Below, piece after piece: positions 1 to 10,300 of a stretch of DNA of 55,627 nucleotides. Each line of letters starts with the position of its first letter. Positions within the stretch are counted from its first letter, which is position 1. Made by a program: the position numbers and the translations under genes. Origin of the DNA: Halobacteriales archaeon QH_7_66_36 (GTDB lineage: Archaea; Halobacteriota; Halobacteria; Halobacteriales; Haloarculaceae); assembly GCA_003021175.1 (NCBI GenBank), contig PXQV01000012.1:1-55627 (forward strand), in the 5' to 3' direction. Under the pieces are notes generated by a model. The model was not told the DNA's origin. It saw only the letters and a program-made list of their open reading frames with translations, and did no database searches.

Positions 1-1146
1 GAAGTCGGACATCCGGACCTCGGTGCGGTCGGCGCGGATGGCGAACATACCGGCCTCGGTACAGACCGCCTTGATGTCGGCACCGGACGCGCCGTCGGCC
101 ATCTCGGCGAGTGCGCCGAAGTCGACGCTGTCGGCGACGTTCATCTCGCGGGTGTGGATCTCGAAGATCAGCTCGCGCCCCTCGGCGTCGGGTTCAGGCA
201 CCTCGATGAGGCGGTCGAAGCGGCCGGGCCGGAGGATGGCGCGGTCGAGCATGTCGAAGCGGTTGGTGGCGGCGATAATGGAGATGTCGCCCCGCTCCTC
301 GAAGCCGTCCATCTCCGAGAGCAGTTGCATCATCGTCCGCTGAACCTCCGCGTCGCCCGAGGTCTTGGAGTCGGTTCGCTTGGCCGCGATGGCGTCGATC
401 TCGTCGATGAAGATGACCGCCGGCTGGTGTTGGCGCGCGAGTTCGAACAGGTCACGGACGAGCTTCGCGCCCTCGCCGATGAACTTGTGGACGAGTTCGG
501 AGCCGGCCATCTTGATGAAGGTGGCATCGGTCTGATTCGCCACCGCCTTCGCGAGCATCGTCTTGCCCGTCCCCGGGGGGCCGTGCAGGAGCACGCCGCT
601 CGGCGGGTCGATGCCGACATCGTCGAACATGTCGGGGTTCTTCAGCGGCAGTTCGACCGTCTCGCGGACCTCTTCCATCTGGTCGTCGATGCCGCCGATG
701 TCCTCGTAGCCGACCGCCGGTTCGCGCTCCACCTGCATCACGCGAGCGCGGACGTCCGTCTCGTCGTCGAGCGTCTTGACGACCGATAGCGAGTTGTTGA
801 CGGCCACGCGGTCGTCCGGGTCCAGCCTCTCGCGCATCTCGTCGGTGACCTCGGTGAGCGCCTCCTGATTGTTGCCGTGCTGTTTGATGACGACGCCCTC
901 GTCGGTGAGTTCCTGCACCGTGGCGACGAACAGCGGCGACTGCTTCAGCTTCTTGTTCTCGTGGGTGAGCCGCTCCAGCTTCTGCTGGTACTTGTTGTTC
1001 TCCGCGTTGGCGTCGAGGAGTTTGTCCCGCATCTCCTCGTTTTGCGCTTCGAGTATCTCTAACTGCTCACGCAGGGACTCTATCTTGTCCTGCTGTGACG
1101 CCTCGTCGTCGTACGGTAACTCGACGTCGTCAACAGTATCACTCAT
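1..1146 (-). CDS. pan: Proteasome-activating nucleotidase PAN (3' end outside window)
   Basis: AAA ATPase that unfolds substrates and feeds them to the archaeal 20S proteasome in the cytoplasm. The gene starts at an ATG at 1146 and runs off the left edge, so only the last few tens of residues are missing. Visible in order: N-terminal coiled coil (about residues 15-75), OB-fold region, Walker A GPPGTGKT (about 186-193), Walker [10 protein letters not shown] (about 245), and the second region of homology [19 protein letters not shown] (about 285-305). The usual length is about 400 residues, of which 382 are visible. The C-terminal HbYX proteasome-docking tail lies outside the window. It is divergent from the HTH gene at 1319, with which it shares a 172-nt promoter region. 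The family call is very secure. Confidence 0.96.
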   Translation of the reverse strand, partial: MSDTVDDVELPYDDEASQQDKIESLREQLEILEAQNEEMRDKLLDANAENNKYQQKLERLTHENKKLKQSPLFVATVQELTDEGVVIKQHGNNQEALTEVTDEMRERLDPDDRVAVNNSLSVVKTLDDETDVRARVMQVEREPAVGYEDIGGIDDQMEEVRETVELPLKNPDMFDDVGIDPPSGVLLHGPPGTGKTMLAKAVANQTDATFIKMAGSELVHKFIGEGAKLVRDLFELARQHQPAVIFIDEIDAIAAKRTDSKTSGDAEVQRTMMQLLSEMDGFEERGDISIIAATNRFDMLDRAILRPGRFDRLIEVPEPDAEGRELIFEIHTREMNVADSVDFGALAEMADGASGADIKAVCTEAGMFAIRADRTEVRMSDF

Positions 1147-1282
1147 TACTGCAATCTACCGGGATGTACTCATAAGAGGCTTCGGGTACTGCCCGATTCC
1201 GGCCGAAACCGACGGCTTGAGGTCGCTTCGCCCGGTTTAGCTCTTATCTCTCGATATGTCTAGTAGTTATAGAAGAGAACAG

Positions 1283-1290
1283 AAAATATT
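1283..1290 (+). promoter_or_regulatory. TATA box of the HTH gene
   Basis: AAAATATT ends 28 nt before the ATG at 1319. That is the spacing expected for a leaderless or near-leaderless haloarchaeal transcript, and it supports the chosen start. Confidence 0.5.
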
Positions 1291-1318
1291 ATCCGTCAGC
1301 ATGGAGTAACCGTCGGTA

Positions 1319-1579
1319 ATGAGCACGACCGAAGCGGAGGCGACGCCCGACGCGGACGGCTGGGAGGCGGTCCGCGAACTGCCCCCCAGCGCGAAGCTCG
1401 TCGCGAAGGCGCTGGAGTACAACGAGCGACTCACCCAGTCCCAACTCGCGGAAGAGACGCTGCTGCCCGCCCGAACCGTCCGGTACGCGCTTTCCCGCCT
1501 CGAAGAGTGTGACGCCGTCGACTCCCGGTTCTCCTTCACCGACGCACGCAAGCGAGTGTACACCCTCGCCATCAAGTAG
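1319..1579 (+). CDS. Small winged-helix DNA-binding protein (MarR/TrmB-like)
   Basis: 86-residue protein, almost entirely one winged helix-turn-helix. Residues about 22-75 hold a helix, then QSQLAEETLLPARTVRYALSRL as turn plus recognition helix, then a short wing ending in KRVYTLAIK. No ligand or catalytic domain is present. It is probably a local transcription regulator or chromatin-associated protein; the target cannot be told from sequence. It lies between pan and the mre11-rad50 operon, where I recall haloarchaea often keeping such a gene. The ATG follows a good TATA box at leaderless distance. Function beyond DNA binding is unknown. Confidence 0.85.
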   Translation: MSTTEAEATPDADGWEAVRELPPSAKLVAKALEYNERLTQSQLAEETLLPARTVRYALSRLEECDAVDSRFSFTDARKRVYTLAIK

Positions 1580-1583
1580 GGTG

Positions 1584-1830
1584 GTGTTTAGTGAAGCCGT
1601 GGAGTTGTGGTGAGAAGAGCGGCGACAGGTTTGGAAGCCCCTGTCCGCTCGACTCGATGGGCTCGCTGCGGTCCCCGTCGGTCGCGCCGCTCCCGCCTGC
1701 GGTCTCCTCGCGCGGCGGTGCCGCACGAGCGGCCCGAGGCGACGGCGTCGCCTCGCTGTTGTCGGCGCTCCGCGCCGACTGCCCGAGGTGGCTCCGCCAC
1801 CTCACTGCTTGTGTCGTCCGCAGAAATCTT
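1584..1830 (-). repeat. Truncated copy C of the MITE-like hairpin element
   Basis: Reading from 1584, the left end GTGTTTAGTGAAGCC resembles the terminal repeat of the copies at 18544 and 31889. The internal part at 1700-1803 matches the reverse complement of copy A closely. It includes four three-base-loop hairpins at 1709-1727, 1736-1754, 1762-1778 and 1785-1803. Similarity ends near 1820-1830 and no second terminal repeat follows, so the copy looks truncated. This fills most of the gene-free stretch 1580-1898. Open frames across it on both strands are by-products of its GC-rich palindromes. Confidence 0.65.
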
Positions 1831-1847
1831 CGATTGCTGCTGGGCTG

Positions 1848-1870
1848 CGGAAGACGCTCCGCGTCTTCCG
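1848..1870. repeat. Perfect 10-bp hairpin with TCC loop
   Basis: Stem arm CGGAAGACGC, loop TCC, then the exact complement. It lies 28 nt before the GTG of the gene at 1899, where a promoter would normally be, and has the same three-base-loop design as the hairpins in the neighbouring repeat. Confidence 0.6.
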
Positions 1871-1898
1871 AACGTACCGAGAGGCGGCCACCAGTCCC

Positions 1899-2201
1899 GT
1901 GTCCGACGCGGACTCCGCTCTCGACCCTGCGGCCGTCAAGCGCGCGCTTTCTCGTCTCGTGGACGACGACCCGCTGGCTCGTGGGGAGCGCGCGCTGGAA
2001 TCGCTCCCGACCGCCGCTGGATTCGTCGAACGCGGCGGCCTCGCTGATCTCCGGACAGTCGCCGCGACAGCGGAAGGTGAACGCGCCGTGCGGGCACGAC
2101 GGGTGCTCGACGCCTTCTGCGCCTTTCGGATGGCCGCACGGAGCGACTGCCCGGACCAGTTTCACCGTGGTCGCGATACCCCTTTAGGCCGGGACGGGTA
2201 A
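1899..2201 (+). CDS. Conserved-looking haloarchaeal protein of unknown function, upstream of mre11
   Basis: 100-residue acidic protein starting at GTG (MSDADSALDPAAVK...). I do not recognise a family. It is predicted mostly helical, with an Ala/Arg/Asp-rich composition typical of haloarchaeal coding sequence, unlike the repeat DNA just upstream. The same frame stays open leftward to 1788 through the repeat, so the GTG at 1899 was chosen because the preceding residues come from repeat sequence. It ends 11 nt before mre11 starts, in the same direction. Co-transcription with mre11-rad50 is plausible, although a TATA-like CTTTAG lies inside its 3' end. It could also be a degraded gene whose 5' end was replaced by the repeat. 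Confidence 0.55.
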   Translation: MSDADSALDPAAVKRALSRLVDDDPLARGERALESLPTAAGFVERGGLADLRTVAATAEGERAVRARRVLDAFCAFRMAARSDCPDQFHRGRDTPLGRDG

Positions 2202-2212
2202 CCCTCTGGCAA

Positions 2213-3541
2213 ATGACTCGGGTGATCCACACCGGCGACACCCACATCGGGTATCAGCAGTACCATCTCCCGGAGCGCCGACAGGATTTCTTGGACGCGT
2301 TCCAGCGCGTCGCCGACGACGCCGTCGACGATGGCGTAGACGCTGTCGTCCACGCGGGCGACCTGTTCCACGACCGCCGGCCCCAACTCGGTGACCTGCT
2401 CGGCACGCTCTCCGTGCTCCGGACGCTCGACGACGCCGACATCCCGTTTCTCGCCGTCGTCGGCAACCACGAGACGACGCGCGACGGCCAGTGGCTCGAC
2501 CTCTTCGAGTCGATGGGACTCGCCACGCGACTCGACGACGAACCGACCGTCGTCGGCGACACCGCCTTCTACGGACTCGACTTCGTCCCTCGGGCGAAGC
2601 GTGACGACCTCGATTACGAGTTCGCGTCCCACGACGCGGCACACGCAGCGCTCGTCTCCCACGGCCTGTTCGAGCCGCTCGTCCCCGACTACGGCAACGT
2701 CGAATGGGACGCCCGCGAGGTGCTTGAGTCCGCCACCGTCGACTTCGACGCGCTCCTGCTCGGCGACGAACACAGCTCGGAACGGGCCGAAATCGACGGC
2801 ACGTGGGCAACCTACTGCGGGTCGACCGAGCGCGCCTCTGCGGGCGAGCGCGACGACCGCGGCTACAACCTCGTCGAGTTCGCCGACGGCGAGGCGCGAC
2901 TCAGCCGCCGCGGCATCCCGACCCGGGATTTCGTCTTCGTCTCCGTCGAACTCGGGAGCGGCGAGGGAATCGAGCGCGTCCGCGAGCAGGTCGGCCAGTA
3001 CGACCTCGAAGACGCGGTCGTCGTCGTCGAAATCGAGGGGGACGGCGAGACGGTGACGCCAGCCCGCGCCGAGGAGTTCATCGACGACCGCGGCGCGCTC
3101 GTCGGTCGCGTGACTGACCGCCGTGAACACGCGACCGAGACCGAGGATGTCGACATCTCCTTCGCCGACCCGGACGAGGCTGTGCGCGACCGACTGCGCG
3201 GGATGGGACTCTCGGAGGCCGCGCGCGACATCGACGAAACCGTCCGCGCCTCGAAGACCGCGAACGCGAACGTCGCCGACACGGTCGAGGATCGAGTCCG
3301 TGACCTCGTCGACGACCCCGCGGCCTTCGAACCGGCCGAGGACGACGACCCGGATGAGGCGGTCGCCGAGATTTCTACTTCCGAAGCAACTGCCGAACCG
3401 GACGGGAGTAGCGGTGTAGACGACGAGCGGGACGACGCGGAGCCAGCGTCGCCTGACGCCGACGCGTCGACGCCCGAAGCGATGGCCGAGGCGACGGACG
3501 GTGACGGCGACGGCCAGCCGTCGCTGGGTGATTTCTCGTGA
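2213..3541 (+). CDS. mre11: DNA double-strand break repair nuclease Mre11
   Basis: Mn-dependent nuclease subunit of the Mre11-Rad50 complex, which processes double-strand breaks. Phosphoesterase motifs in order: GDTH (D9, H11), HAGDLFHD (D50, H53), GNHE (N85, H86), H150 in SHGLF, and GDEH (about 184-187) followed by the conserved YCGSTERAS loop. Residues about 330-442 form an acidic tail rich in Asp, Ser and Ala that ends in QPSLGDFS, resembling a PCNA-interacting peptide. Length is 442 residues, normal for haloarchaea. The stop overlaps the GTG start of rad50 by 4 nt (GTGA), the usual sign of translational coupling. A TATA-like CTTTAGG sits about 25 nt before the ATG. Confidence 0.96.
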   Translation: MTRVIHTGDTHIGYQQYHLPERRQDFLDAFQRVADDAVDDGVDAVVHAGDLFHDRRPQLGDLLGTLSVLRTLDDADIPFLAVVGNHETTRDGQWLDLFESMGLATRLDDEPTVVGDTAFYGLDFVPRAKRDDLDYEFASHDAAHAALVSHGLFEPLVPDYGNVEWDAREVLESATVDFDALLLGDEHSSERAEIDGTWATYCGSTERASAGERDDRGYNLVEFADGEARLSRRGIPTRDFVFVSVELGSGEGIERVREQVGQYDLEDAVVVVEIEGDGETVTPARAEEFIDDRGALVGRVTDRREHATETEDVDISFADPDEAVRDRLRGMGLSEAARDIDETVRASKTANANVADTVEDRVRDLVDDPAAFEPAEDDDPDEAVAEISTSEATAEPDGSSGVDDERDDAEPASPDADASTPEAMAEATDGDGDGQPSLGDFS

Positions 3542-6231
3542 GGTTCCAGCGGATTCGGCTCTCGAACTTCAAGTGTTTCGCCGACGCGGAGCTGCGCCTC
3601 GATCGCGGCGTGACCGTCATCCACGGGCTGAACGGCTCCGGCAAGTCGTCGCTCTTGGAGGCGTGTTTCTTCGCGCTGTACGGCGCTCGCGCGCTCGACC
3701 GGACGCTCGACGAGGTGTTGACCATCGGTGCCGAGGAAGCCCGCGTCGAGTTGTGGTTCAGCCACGGCGGCGAGGAGTACCGCATCGAGCGAGAGCTGAA
3801 ACTCCGCGGCGGAAGCGCCACGACGACGACCTGCGTGCTCGACGGTCCCGACGAGACCATCGAGGGGGCACGGGACGTGCGGAGCGCGGTCGCCGACCGC
3901 CTCCGGATGGACGCCTCGGCGTTCGTCAACTGCGCGTACGTCCGGCAGGGCGAGGTGAACAAACTCATCAACGCCTCGCCCGGCGAGCGACAGGACATGA
4001 TCGACGACCTCCTGCAGTTGGGGAAACTGGAGGAGTACCGCGAGCGCGCCTCCGATGCTCGCGTCGGCGTCGGCCGTGTCCTTGAGGGAAAGAGGGAGCT
4101 GCTTGAGGACAAGAAGAAAGAGATAGCGAAGAGAGAAGCCGAGGATCTCCACGAACAGGCGAACGCGCTCCGCTCGACGCTCGCCGACGTCGAGGACGAC
4201 ATCGAGCGGTTCGAGGAGAACCAAGAGAAGGCGGAGACACAGCGCGAGGAGGCCGCCACCGCGCTGGAGGAACACGAGGAGCGGCAGGCCGAGCTGGCGG
4301 AACTGGACGCCGACATCGAGGAGCTAACCGACGAGATAGCCGACGCGGAACAGGAACGGTCGGAGTTGGGCGACCGCGTAACGGAACTGCGCGCGGAGGT
4401 CGACGACCTGCGCGCGGAGGCCGACGAGCTACTGGCCGAGACCGACATCGACGCCGACACAGCCACCGAACTGGACGGCGACGCTGTCGACGAGCGAGTC
4501 GCTGACCTACGCGAGCAGAAAGAGACAGTCACCGAACAGATCCGCGAGCAGAGCGTCGAGGTGCAGAAACACGCCGACGAGGCGGAGACGGCCCGCGAGC
4601 GCGCCGACGAACTCGAGGCCGAGGCCGAGTCGAAACGCGAGGAGGCGACCGAGACGGCGGAGTCGCTCGCGGAGGCACGCACGCAGGTCGAAGAGACGCG
4701 CGACCAGATCGAGACGCTCACCGAGCGAATCGAGACGAAACAGGAGCAGTTCGCCGACGCTCCGGTCGACCCCGAAGAAGCCACAGACCACCGCGAGTCG
4801 GTCGCCGAGGAACTGAACGACATCCGCGCCGAAGTAGAGCGCACGGAAGCCGACTTGGAGAACGCGGAGGAGACGGTCGCGGAGGCGGAGCGACTGCTCG
4901 ACGAAGGGAAATGCCCCGAGTGCGGCCAGTCGGTCGAGGGGTCGCCACACGTCGAATCTATCGACGAGGACCGCGAGCGGGTCGCGACGCTGGAGAGCGA
5001 ACTCGCCGACCTCCGCGAGGAGCGTGAGACGCTCGAAGCGCGGCTGGAACGCGCCGAAGAGCTGGCAGAGGCGGCAGACGAGTTGGCGACCGCACGCGAC
5101 GAGCGCGAGTCGCTCCGGGAACTGGTCGCGGAGCGTGAGTCGGGGCTCGACGAGCGGGAAGAGCGAGTCGAGTCGCTCCGGGAACGCACCGACGAACTCG
5201 AATCGGAGGCGGAGGCGAAACGGGAGACGGCAGCCGACGCCGAGCAGGCGGCCGAGACGGCCCGCAAGCGGATGGGCGAACTGAACGCCGAGTCCTCGTC
5301 GCTGAAGACGGCCATCGAGCGCGTCGAGTCGCTGGCGGAACTCCTCGACGAGATAGCCGATGTCGAGGCCGACATCGAGTCGGTTCGCGAGCAGCGAACG
5401 AACATCGTGGAGACGAACGACCTCCGACGCGAGCAACTCGCCGAGAAGCGGGAGCGGCGCGACGAACTCGCCGACGACATCGACGAGAGCGCGCTCGATG
5501 CGGCCCGCGAACGGAAGGAGGAGGCCGAGGAGTATCTCGAACAGGTAGAGGAGAAGCTGGCAACGCTCCGCGAACGGCGCGACGACCTGCAGGGCGACAT
5601 CGGCGCGGTGGAACGGGAGATCGCGGAACTGGAAGAGCTTCGCGAGCGCCGGGAGGGACTCGCCGATACCGTCGCTCGACTCGATTCGCTGTACGAGGAG
5701 GCCGAACGGCTCCAAGACACGTACGGCGACCTGCGCGCGGAACTCCGCCAGCAGAACGTCCGCAAACTGGAGCGGATGTTGAACGAGACGTTCGAACTCG
5801 TCTACGGCAACGACGCCTACTCGCACATCGAGTTGGACGGCGGCTACGAGTTGACCGTCTACCAGAAGGACGGCGAGCCGCTCGACCCCGAACAGCTGTC
5901 GGGCGGTGAGCGCGCCGTGTTCAATCTCTCCCTGCGGTGTGCCATCTACCGACTGCTCGCGGAGGGGATCGACGGCTCCGCGCCCATGCCGCCGCTCATC
6001 CTCGACGAGCCGACCGTCTTCCTCGACTCGGGGCACGTCTCGAAGCTCGTCGAACTGATCGAGTCGATGACGGAACTCGGCGTCAGCCAGATCCTCGTCG
6101 TCAGCCACGACGACGAACTGGTGAGCGCGGCCGACGAACTGGTCACGGTCTCGAAGGATCCGACGACGAACCGGTCGTCCGTCGAGCGGATGGACGCCGC
6201 CGACGCGGCCGCGCTCGCGGCGTTCAGCTGA
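3538..6231 (+). CDS. rad50: DNA double-strand break repair ATPase Rad50
   Basis: SMC-like ATPase that partners Mre11. 897 residues starting at GTG inside the mre11 stop (GTGA overlap). N-terminal ABC half with Walker A GLNGSGKSS (30-38) and Q-loop at VRQGEVN. A long Glu/Arg-rich antiparallel coiled coil follows (about 170-740). The zinc-hook CPEC (C459, C462) sits at its apex and dimerises two molecules around one zinc ion. C-terminal half with signature LSGGERAVF (787 onward), Walker B LILDEP (about 820-825) and D-loop FLDSGH. All catalytic elements are present. The coiled coil produces very long open frames on the opposite strand, which are not genes. Confidence 0.97.
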   Translation: MRFQRIRLSNFKCFADAELRLDRGVTVIHGLNGSGKSSLLEACFFALYGARALDRTLDEVLTIGAEEARVELWFSHGGEEYRIERELKLRGGSATTTTCVLDGPDETIEGARDVRSAVADRLRMDASAFVNCAYVRQGEVNKLINASPGERQDMIDDLLQLGKLEEYRERASDARVGVGRVLEGKRELLEDKKKEIAKREAEDLHEQANALRSTLADVEDDIERFEENQEKAETQREEAATALEEHEERQAELAELDADIEELTDEIADAEQERSELGDRVTELRAEVDDLRAEADELLAETDIDADTATELDGDAVDERVADLREQKETVTEQIREQSVEVQKHADEAETARERADELEAEAESKREEATETAESLAEARTQVEETRDQIETLTERIETKQEQFADAPVDPEEATDHRESVAEELNDIRAEVERTEADLENAEETVAEAERLLDEGKCPECGQSVEGSPHVESIDEDRERVATLESELADLREERETLEARLERAEELAEAADELATARDERESLRELVAERESGLDEREERVESLRERTDELESEAEAKRETAADAEQAAETARKRMGELNAESSSLKTAIERVESLAELLDEIADVEADIESVREQRTNIVETNDLRREQLAEKRERRDELADDIDESALDAARERKEEAEEYLEQVEEKLATLRERRDDLQGDIGAVEREIAELEELRERREGLADTVARLDSLYEEAERLQDTYGDLRAELRQQNVRKLERMLNETFELVYGNDAYSHIELDGGYELTVYQKDGEPLDPEQLSGGERAVFNLSLRCAIYRLLAEGIDGSAPMPPLILDEPTVFLDSGHVSKLVELIESMTELGVSQILVVSHDDELVSAADELVTVSKDPTTNRSSVERMDAADAAALAAFS

Positions 6232-6640
6232 GCAGCGCGTCGACTGCTGTCCTGCCTCGGTCGGTCAGCGCGTAGCCGCGCTCGCCGGCCACCGTCGTCT
6301 CGCTCACGAGGCCAGCGACCCGAAACTCCGTCACGAGACCGAGCGCGTCGGACTCACAGAGGTCGTATCTCGCCAGCAGATCACGCACGGCGAGCGGCCC
6401 GTCGGTGTGTAACTCGACGAGCAGGCCGAGTCCGCGGTCGTCGTTCGTCGCTCGGAGCAGCGCGCGGAGCGGTCCCTCCACGGCGGCTGCCGCCGTCTCC
6501 AGCGGCCCGTCGTCGAGCACGGTCAACTCCTCGTTCGGAAGATACTGCTCCTCGCCCGTCGCAGGATCGCGGACGCGAGAGGACTCGGACGACTGTTTCA
6601 CCAGCAGATAGCGCTCGTCGCCGTGTTCGACCGCCTTCAC
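6224..6640 (-). CDS. Haloarchaeal protein with C-terminal winged helix
   Basis: 138 residues, GTG start overlapping the stop of the upstream gene by 4 nt (GTGA). The N-terminal half (about 1-50) is a small beta-rich region (GDERYLLVKQ...RDPATGEEQYLPNEEL). The C-terminal half (about 70-138) looks like a winged helix: LLVELHTDGPLAVRDLLARYDLCESDALGLVTEF followed by a wing ending TDRGRTAVDALLS, typical of PadR/TrmB-like folds. Its 3' end overlaps the 3' end of rad50 by 8 nt in convergent orientation. It probably acts with the membrane protein at 6637 because the two are coupled. Function unknown; it resembles haloarchaea-only DUF families, whose number I will not guess. Confidence 0.8.
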   Translation of the reverse strand: MKAVEHGDERYLLVKQSSESSRVRDPATGEEQYLPNEELTVLDDGPLETAAAAVEGPLRALLRATNDDRGLGLLVELHTDGPLAVRDLLARYDLCESDALGLVTEFRVAGLVSETTVAGERGYALTDRGRTAVDALLS

Positions 6641-6993
6641 GTCGACGCACCCCCGGTGTAGTCGCGGTAGATACGGTAGGTGTGGCCGAGCGCGCCCGCG
6701 CCGGTGACGACCAGTGCGCCCCCGACCAACACTTGGGCGCGGAAGTACGCGAGCATGACTCCGAGCGCGACGGCGAACAAGCCGAGGTTCGCGAGGACGA
6801 CGGCGCTCCAGAACGCGCGGAACGTCTCGCCGTCGACTTCGATGTCTGTGTCCGTCGCGGTGGGATCGGTCGACTCCGGGCCGAGGCTGTGGGGGTCGAA
6901 CTCGTCCGGCTCCTCCGGGTGGGGATCCTCGTCGAGTTCGCCGGCCCGCCGGAGCGCCCGGTCGACGGCGCTCGACTCGTCGCTGTCGCTCAC
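6637..6993 (-). CDS. Small membrane protein with acidic N-terminus
   Basis: 118 residues. The first ~65 are hydrophilic and acidic (DEDPHPEEPDEFDPHSLGPE). Two transmembrane helices follow, about 62-82 (FWSAVVLANLGLFAVALGVM) and 88-108 (VLVGGALVVTGAGALGHTY), then a short basic tail. No catalytic motif is visible. It is translationally coupled to the winged-helix gene that follows on the same strand, so a membrane protein/regulator pair is possible. I do not recognise a named family beyond haloarchaeal DUF-type proteins. Confidence 0.8.
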   Translation of the reverse strand: MSDSDESSAVDRALRRAGELDEDPHPEEPDEFDPHSLGPESTDPTATDTDIEVDGETFRAFWSAVVLANLGLFAVALGVMLAYFRAQVLVGGALVVTGAGALGHTYRIYRDYTGGAST

Positions 6994-7039
6994 TGTCGGT
7001 TCGTGGCCGCCGCCGTTGAAAAATCCCTCGTGGCCGCGG

Positions 7040-7222
7040 TCAGGCCATCTCTTCGAGGTCGAGCGTCTCGTCGGCTTGGAGCCACGCGGCCGGTGCCGCG
7101 GCGTCGTAGAACACGACGCCCTCGTCCGTCTCGTACGCCTCGACGGTCAGTTCCGCCGTTTCGGGAGCCACACCCGTGCTATCCCTCTCAGGTGCTGGGG
7201 ACCCGGGCATATCGTGTGTCAC
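7040..7222 (-). CDS. Small conserved haloarchaeal protein (DUF7331-like)
   Basis: 60 residues. The core TVEAYETDEGVVFYDAAAPAAWLQADETLDL is a pattern I associate with a haloarchaea-only small family, possibly DUF7331. The GTG at 7222 is chosen because CTTTAG on the minus strand (7249-7254) sits at leaderless distance; an ATG at 7210 would shorten the protein by four residues. It is divergent from polB with a 102-nt shared promoter region. No function is known; the aromatic/acidic repeat suggests a small beta fold. Confidence 0.7.
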   Translation of the reverse strand: MTHDMPGSPAPERDSTGVAPETAELTVEAYETDEGVVFYDAAAPAAWLQADETLDLEEMA

Positions 7223-7324
7223 CGCTCCGTGCTATACTGTACCACACTAAAGCCCTTGTGGCAGCGCCAACCACTGCCGCGGCCCACCGAACGGTTTACC
7301 GGGTAGGCGGGGATACACTCACCA

Positions 7325-10300
7325 ATGACAGAGGAAGCGGACACGACGCTCGCCGCGTTCGGTGGCGGCAACCCGGACGCGGCCGCCGACGGCGAGGTCG
7401 AGGAGGCCCGCCACGTCACGGAAGGCGACGAGGTGGCGGAACTCGTAGACCTCTCCGACCACCGGTTCCCGGAGGCCGACGGTACGGTCGAGATAGCCGT
7501 CACGCAGGTCGACTACACCGTCGAGGGGTACGGCGACGAGGAGTACCCCGTGCTCCACGTCTTCGGCCGGACCGCGGACCGCGAGCAGAAACACGTCCGC
7601 GTCTTCGACTTCAAGCCGTACTTCTACACCCCCGTCGACGAGCTCGACCACGAGGAGCCGGACGACCGACCGCTCCGCGAGGACGACTTCGAGGACGACC
7701 GACTGATGGAAGAGCGGATCACCGGCGTCGAGACGCGTGGCGAGCGAGAGCCGTCGCTCGACGCGCCCGAGGCGGACGAGGTAGTTACCTACGAGTCGAT
7801 CCGCGGCGAGACGCTCACGAAGGTGTTCGGCCAGACCCCCCGCGACGTGGGACAACTGCGCGACCGGTTCGAACACTACGAGGCGGACATCCTCTTTCCC
7901 AACCGACTGCTCATCGACAAGGACATCACCGCCGGCGTCCGGGTGCCGAACCAGCAGACCGACGACGGCATCAAGGTCCACCACGAGCAGATCGAAGCCG
8001 TCGACCTGAGCGTCGAGCCGCGGGTCCACACGTTCGACATCGAGGTCGACGACCGTTCCGGCTTCCCCGAGGACGGCGAGGAGACGGTCATCTGCATGAC
8101 GAGCCACGACTCCTACCGCGACGAGTACGTCGCGTGGCTCTACGACGCCCCCGACGCTGTCGTCGACGCCCCCGAGACGCTGGAGAGCTTCGAGTTCTGG
8201 AACGACGATACCGACGCGGCCGTCGACGTGCGCGTCTTCGACACCGAGGCGGCGATGCACGAGGACTACCTCGCGTATCTCGACGAGACGGACCCGGACG
8301 TTCTCACGGGCTGGAACTTCGATGATTTCGACGCGCCCTACTACGTCGCCCGACTCGACGAGGTGGGACTCGACTCCAACCGCCTCTCCCGCGTCGACGA
8401 GGTGTGGGACTCCGGCTGGGGCGGCCCGAACATCAAGGGCCGCGTCGTCTTCGACCTGCTGTACGCCTACGAGCGCCGGCAGTACACCGAACTCGACTCC
8501 TACCGGCTCGACGCCGTCGCCGAACAGGAACTCGGCGCGGGCAAGGAGCGGTACGCGGGCGATATCGGCGACCTCTGGGAGCAGAACCCCGAGCGGCTAC
8601 TGGAGTACAATCTCCGCGACGTGGAACTGTGCGTCGAGATCGACCGCAAGGTGGACCTCATCTCCTTCTGGGGTGAGGTGGCCTCGTTCGTCGGCTGCAA
8701 GCTGGAGGACGCTACCACGCCCGGCGACGCCGTCGACCTCTACACCCTCCACAAGGTCCACGGCGACTTCGCGCTCCCGACGAAGGGCTCCGTCGAGTCC
8801 GAGGAGTACGAGGGCGGCGCGGTGTTCGACCCCGTCTCCGGCGTGCGCGAGAACGTCACCGTGCTGGACCTGAAGTGTTTCAGCGGGGATACCGACCTGC
8901 TAACGCCTGATGGCGTTCGAAACATCACGCAACTCGACGAAGGGGATTCGGTCTACACGCTGAATCCCGAGACGTTCGAGTGTGAGGTGAAACCGGTTGC
9001 GGAGACGCACACGTACGACAATCGGTTCGGTGAGCTACATCACCTCAGCGGAACTACCCACGATCTGAAGATCACGGAGAACCACCGGCTCCTCCACTCG
9101 AAGGAACGCGGCTGGGATGAGCAGACGCCGGACGACTTCGAGGTTTCGGAGTACCGGGACATCCCCGAAAACGAGCGGTTCGCGTTCCCGCAACACGAGC
9201 CGATGGAGGGCGCAACTCCGGAGACGTTTGATCTCGCCGAGGAGATCGAGGCCGGGTACGCCGTCGTGCATTCCGAAGAGGACCTCCGGATCTTCCGCAG
9301 TCGCGTCCCCGACGCGGTGACCGAAGAGCTGAATCTCGTACACGGGAGTTCACAGATGCTCGGCGTTCAGCGGAAAGCGGGGAAGTATCTCGTTCCGATT
9401 TCGACGTACCGCGCGAACCGGGAGATCATCCACGAACACGCCAACGACGTGCTCCTCAAGTACGACAAACGACACCGGGAGACGCCGCTTACCTTCGAGA
9501 TGAACGACTGGCTCCGCTTCATGGGGTGGTACGTTACCGAGGGGAGCATCGACCCCCCAAACGGCCGATTCACGCTTCACCAGAAGGACAGTGCCGGACG
9601 GACGCGCATCCGCGAGTTGCTCGACCGAATGGGAATCGGTTACAGCATCGATGACCACGGTATCAACGTCTCGAACCAGCTACTCGTGGAGTGGCTTTGC
9701 GAGCACTGTGGGAACGGGTACGCGGAAAAACGACTTCCGGAGTGGGTGTTCGACCTCGACGCTTCGCTCCTCGAACCGCTTCTCGACACGATGGTTCGAG
9801 GTGACGGCTCTACCACCGAATCGGGGCTCCAGAAGTTCTGGACGAAGAGCGAACACCTTCGGGACGCGGTCGCGGATATCGCCGTTCGGTGTGGACACAA
9901 ACCGACCGTTTCCGAGCAACCCGACGGGACGTTCTATCTATCAGTGGGGAAGCGTGGGTCGTTCAAAAAGGCGACTAATGCGACGGTCGAGGAACACGAC
10001 GGACAGGTCCACTGCATCACCGCCGAAGACAATCACATCGTTCTCGCTGGCCGTAACGGGAACTTCCAGTGGATCGGACAGTCGCTGTACCCGATGTGCA
10101 TGGTGACGACCAACGCCAGTCCGGAGACGAAGGTCGACCCCGACGCGTACGACGGTGAAACCTACCGCGCGCCCAACGGGACGCACTTCCGGAAGGAGCC
10201 GGACGGCATCATCCGCGAGATGGTCGACGAACTGCTCACCGAACGCGAGGAAAAGAAAGCCGCCCGCGACGAGCACGACCCGGACTCTATCGAGTACACG

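Noticed and set aside
3375-5765. 796-codon Ser/Arg-rich open frame opposite rad50
   Set aside because: Low-complexity mirror of the Glu/Arg codon pattern of the Rad50 coiled coil; no domain.
6682-8325. 547-codon Arg-rich frame on the plus strand overlapping polB
   Set aside because: Overlaps polB and the opposite-strand small genes; composition is the typical shadow of GC-rich coding DNA.
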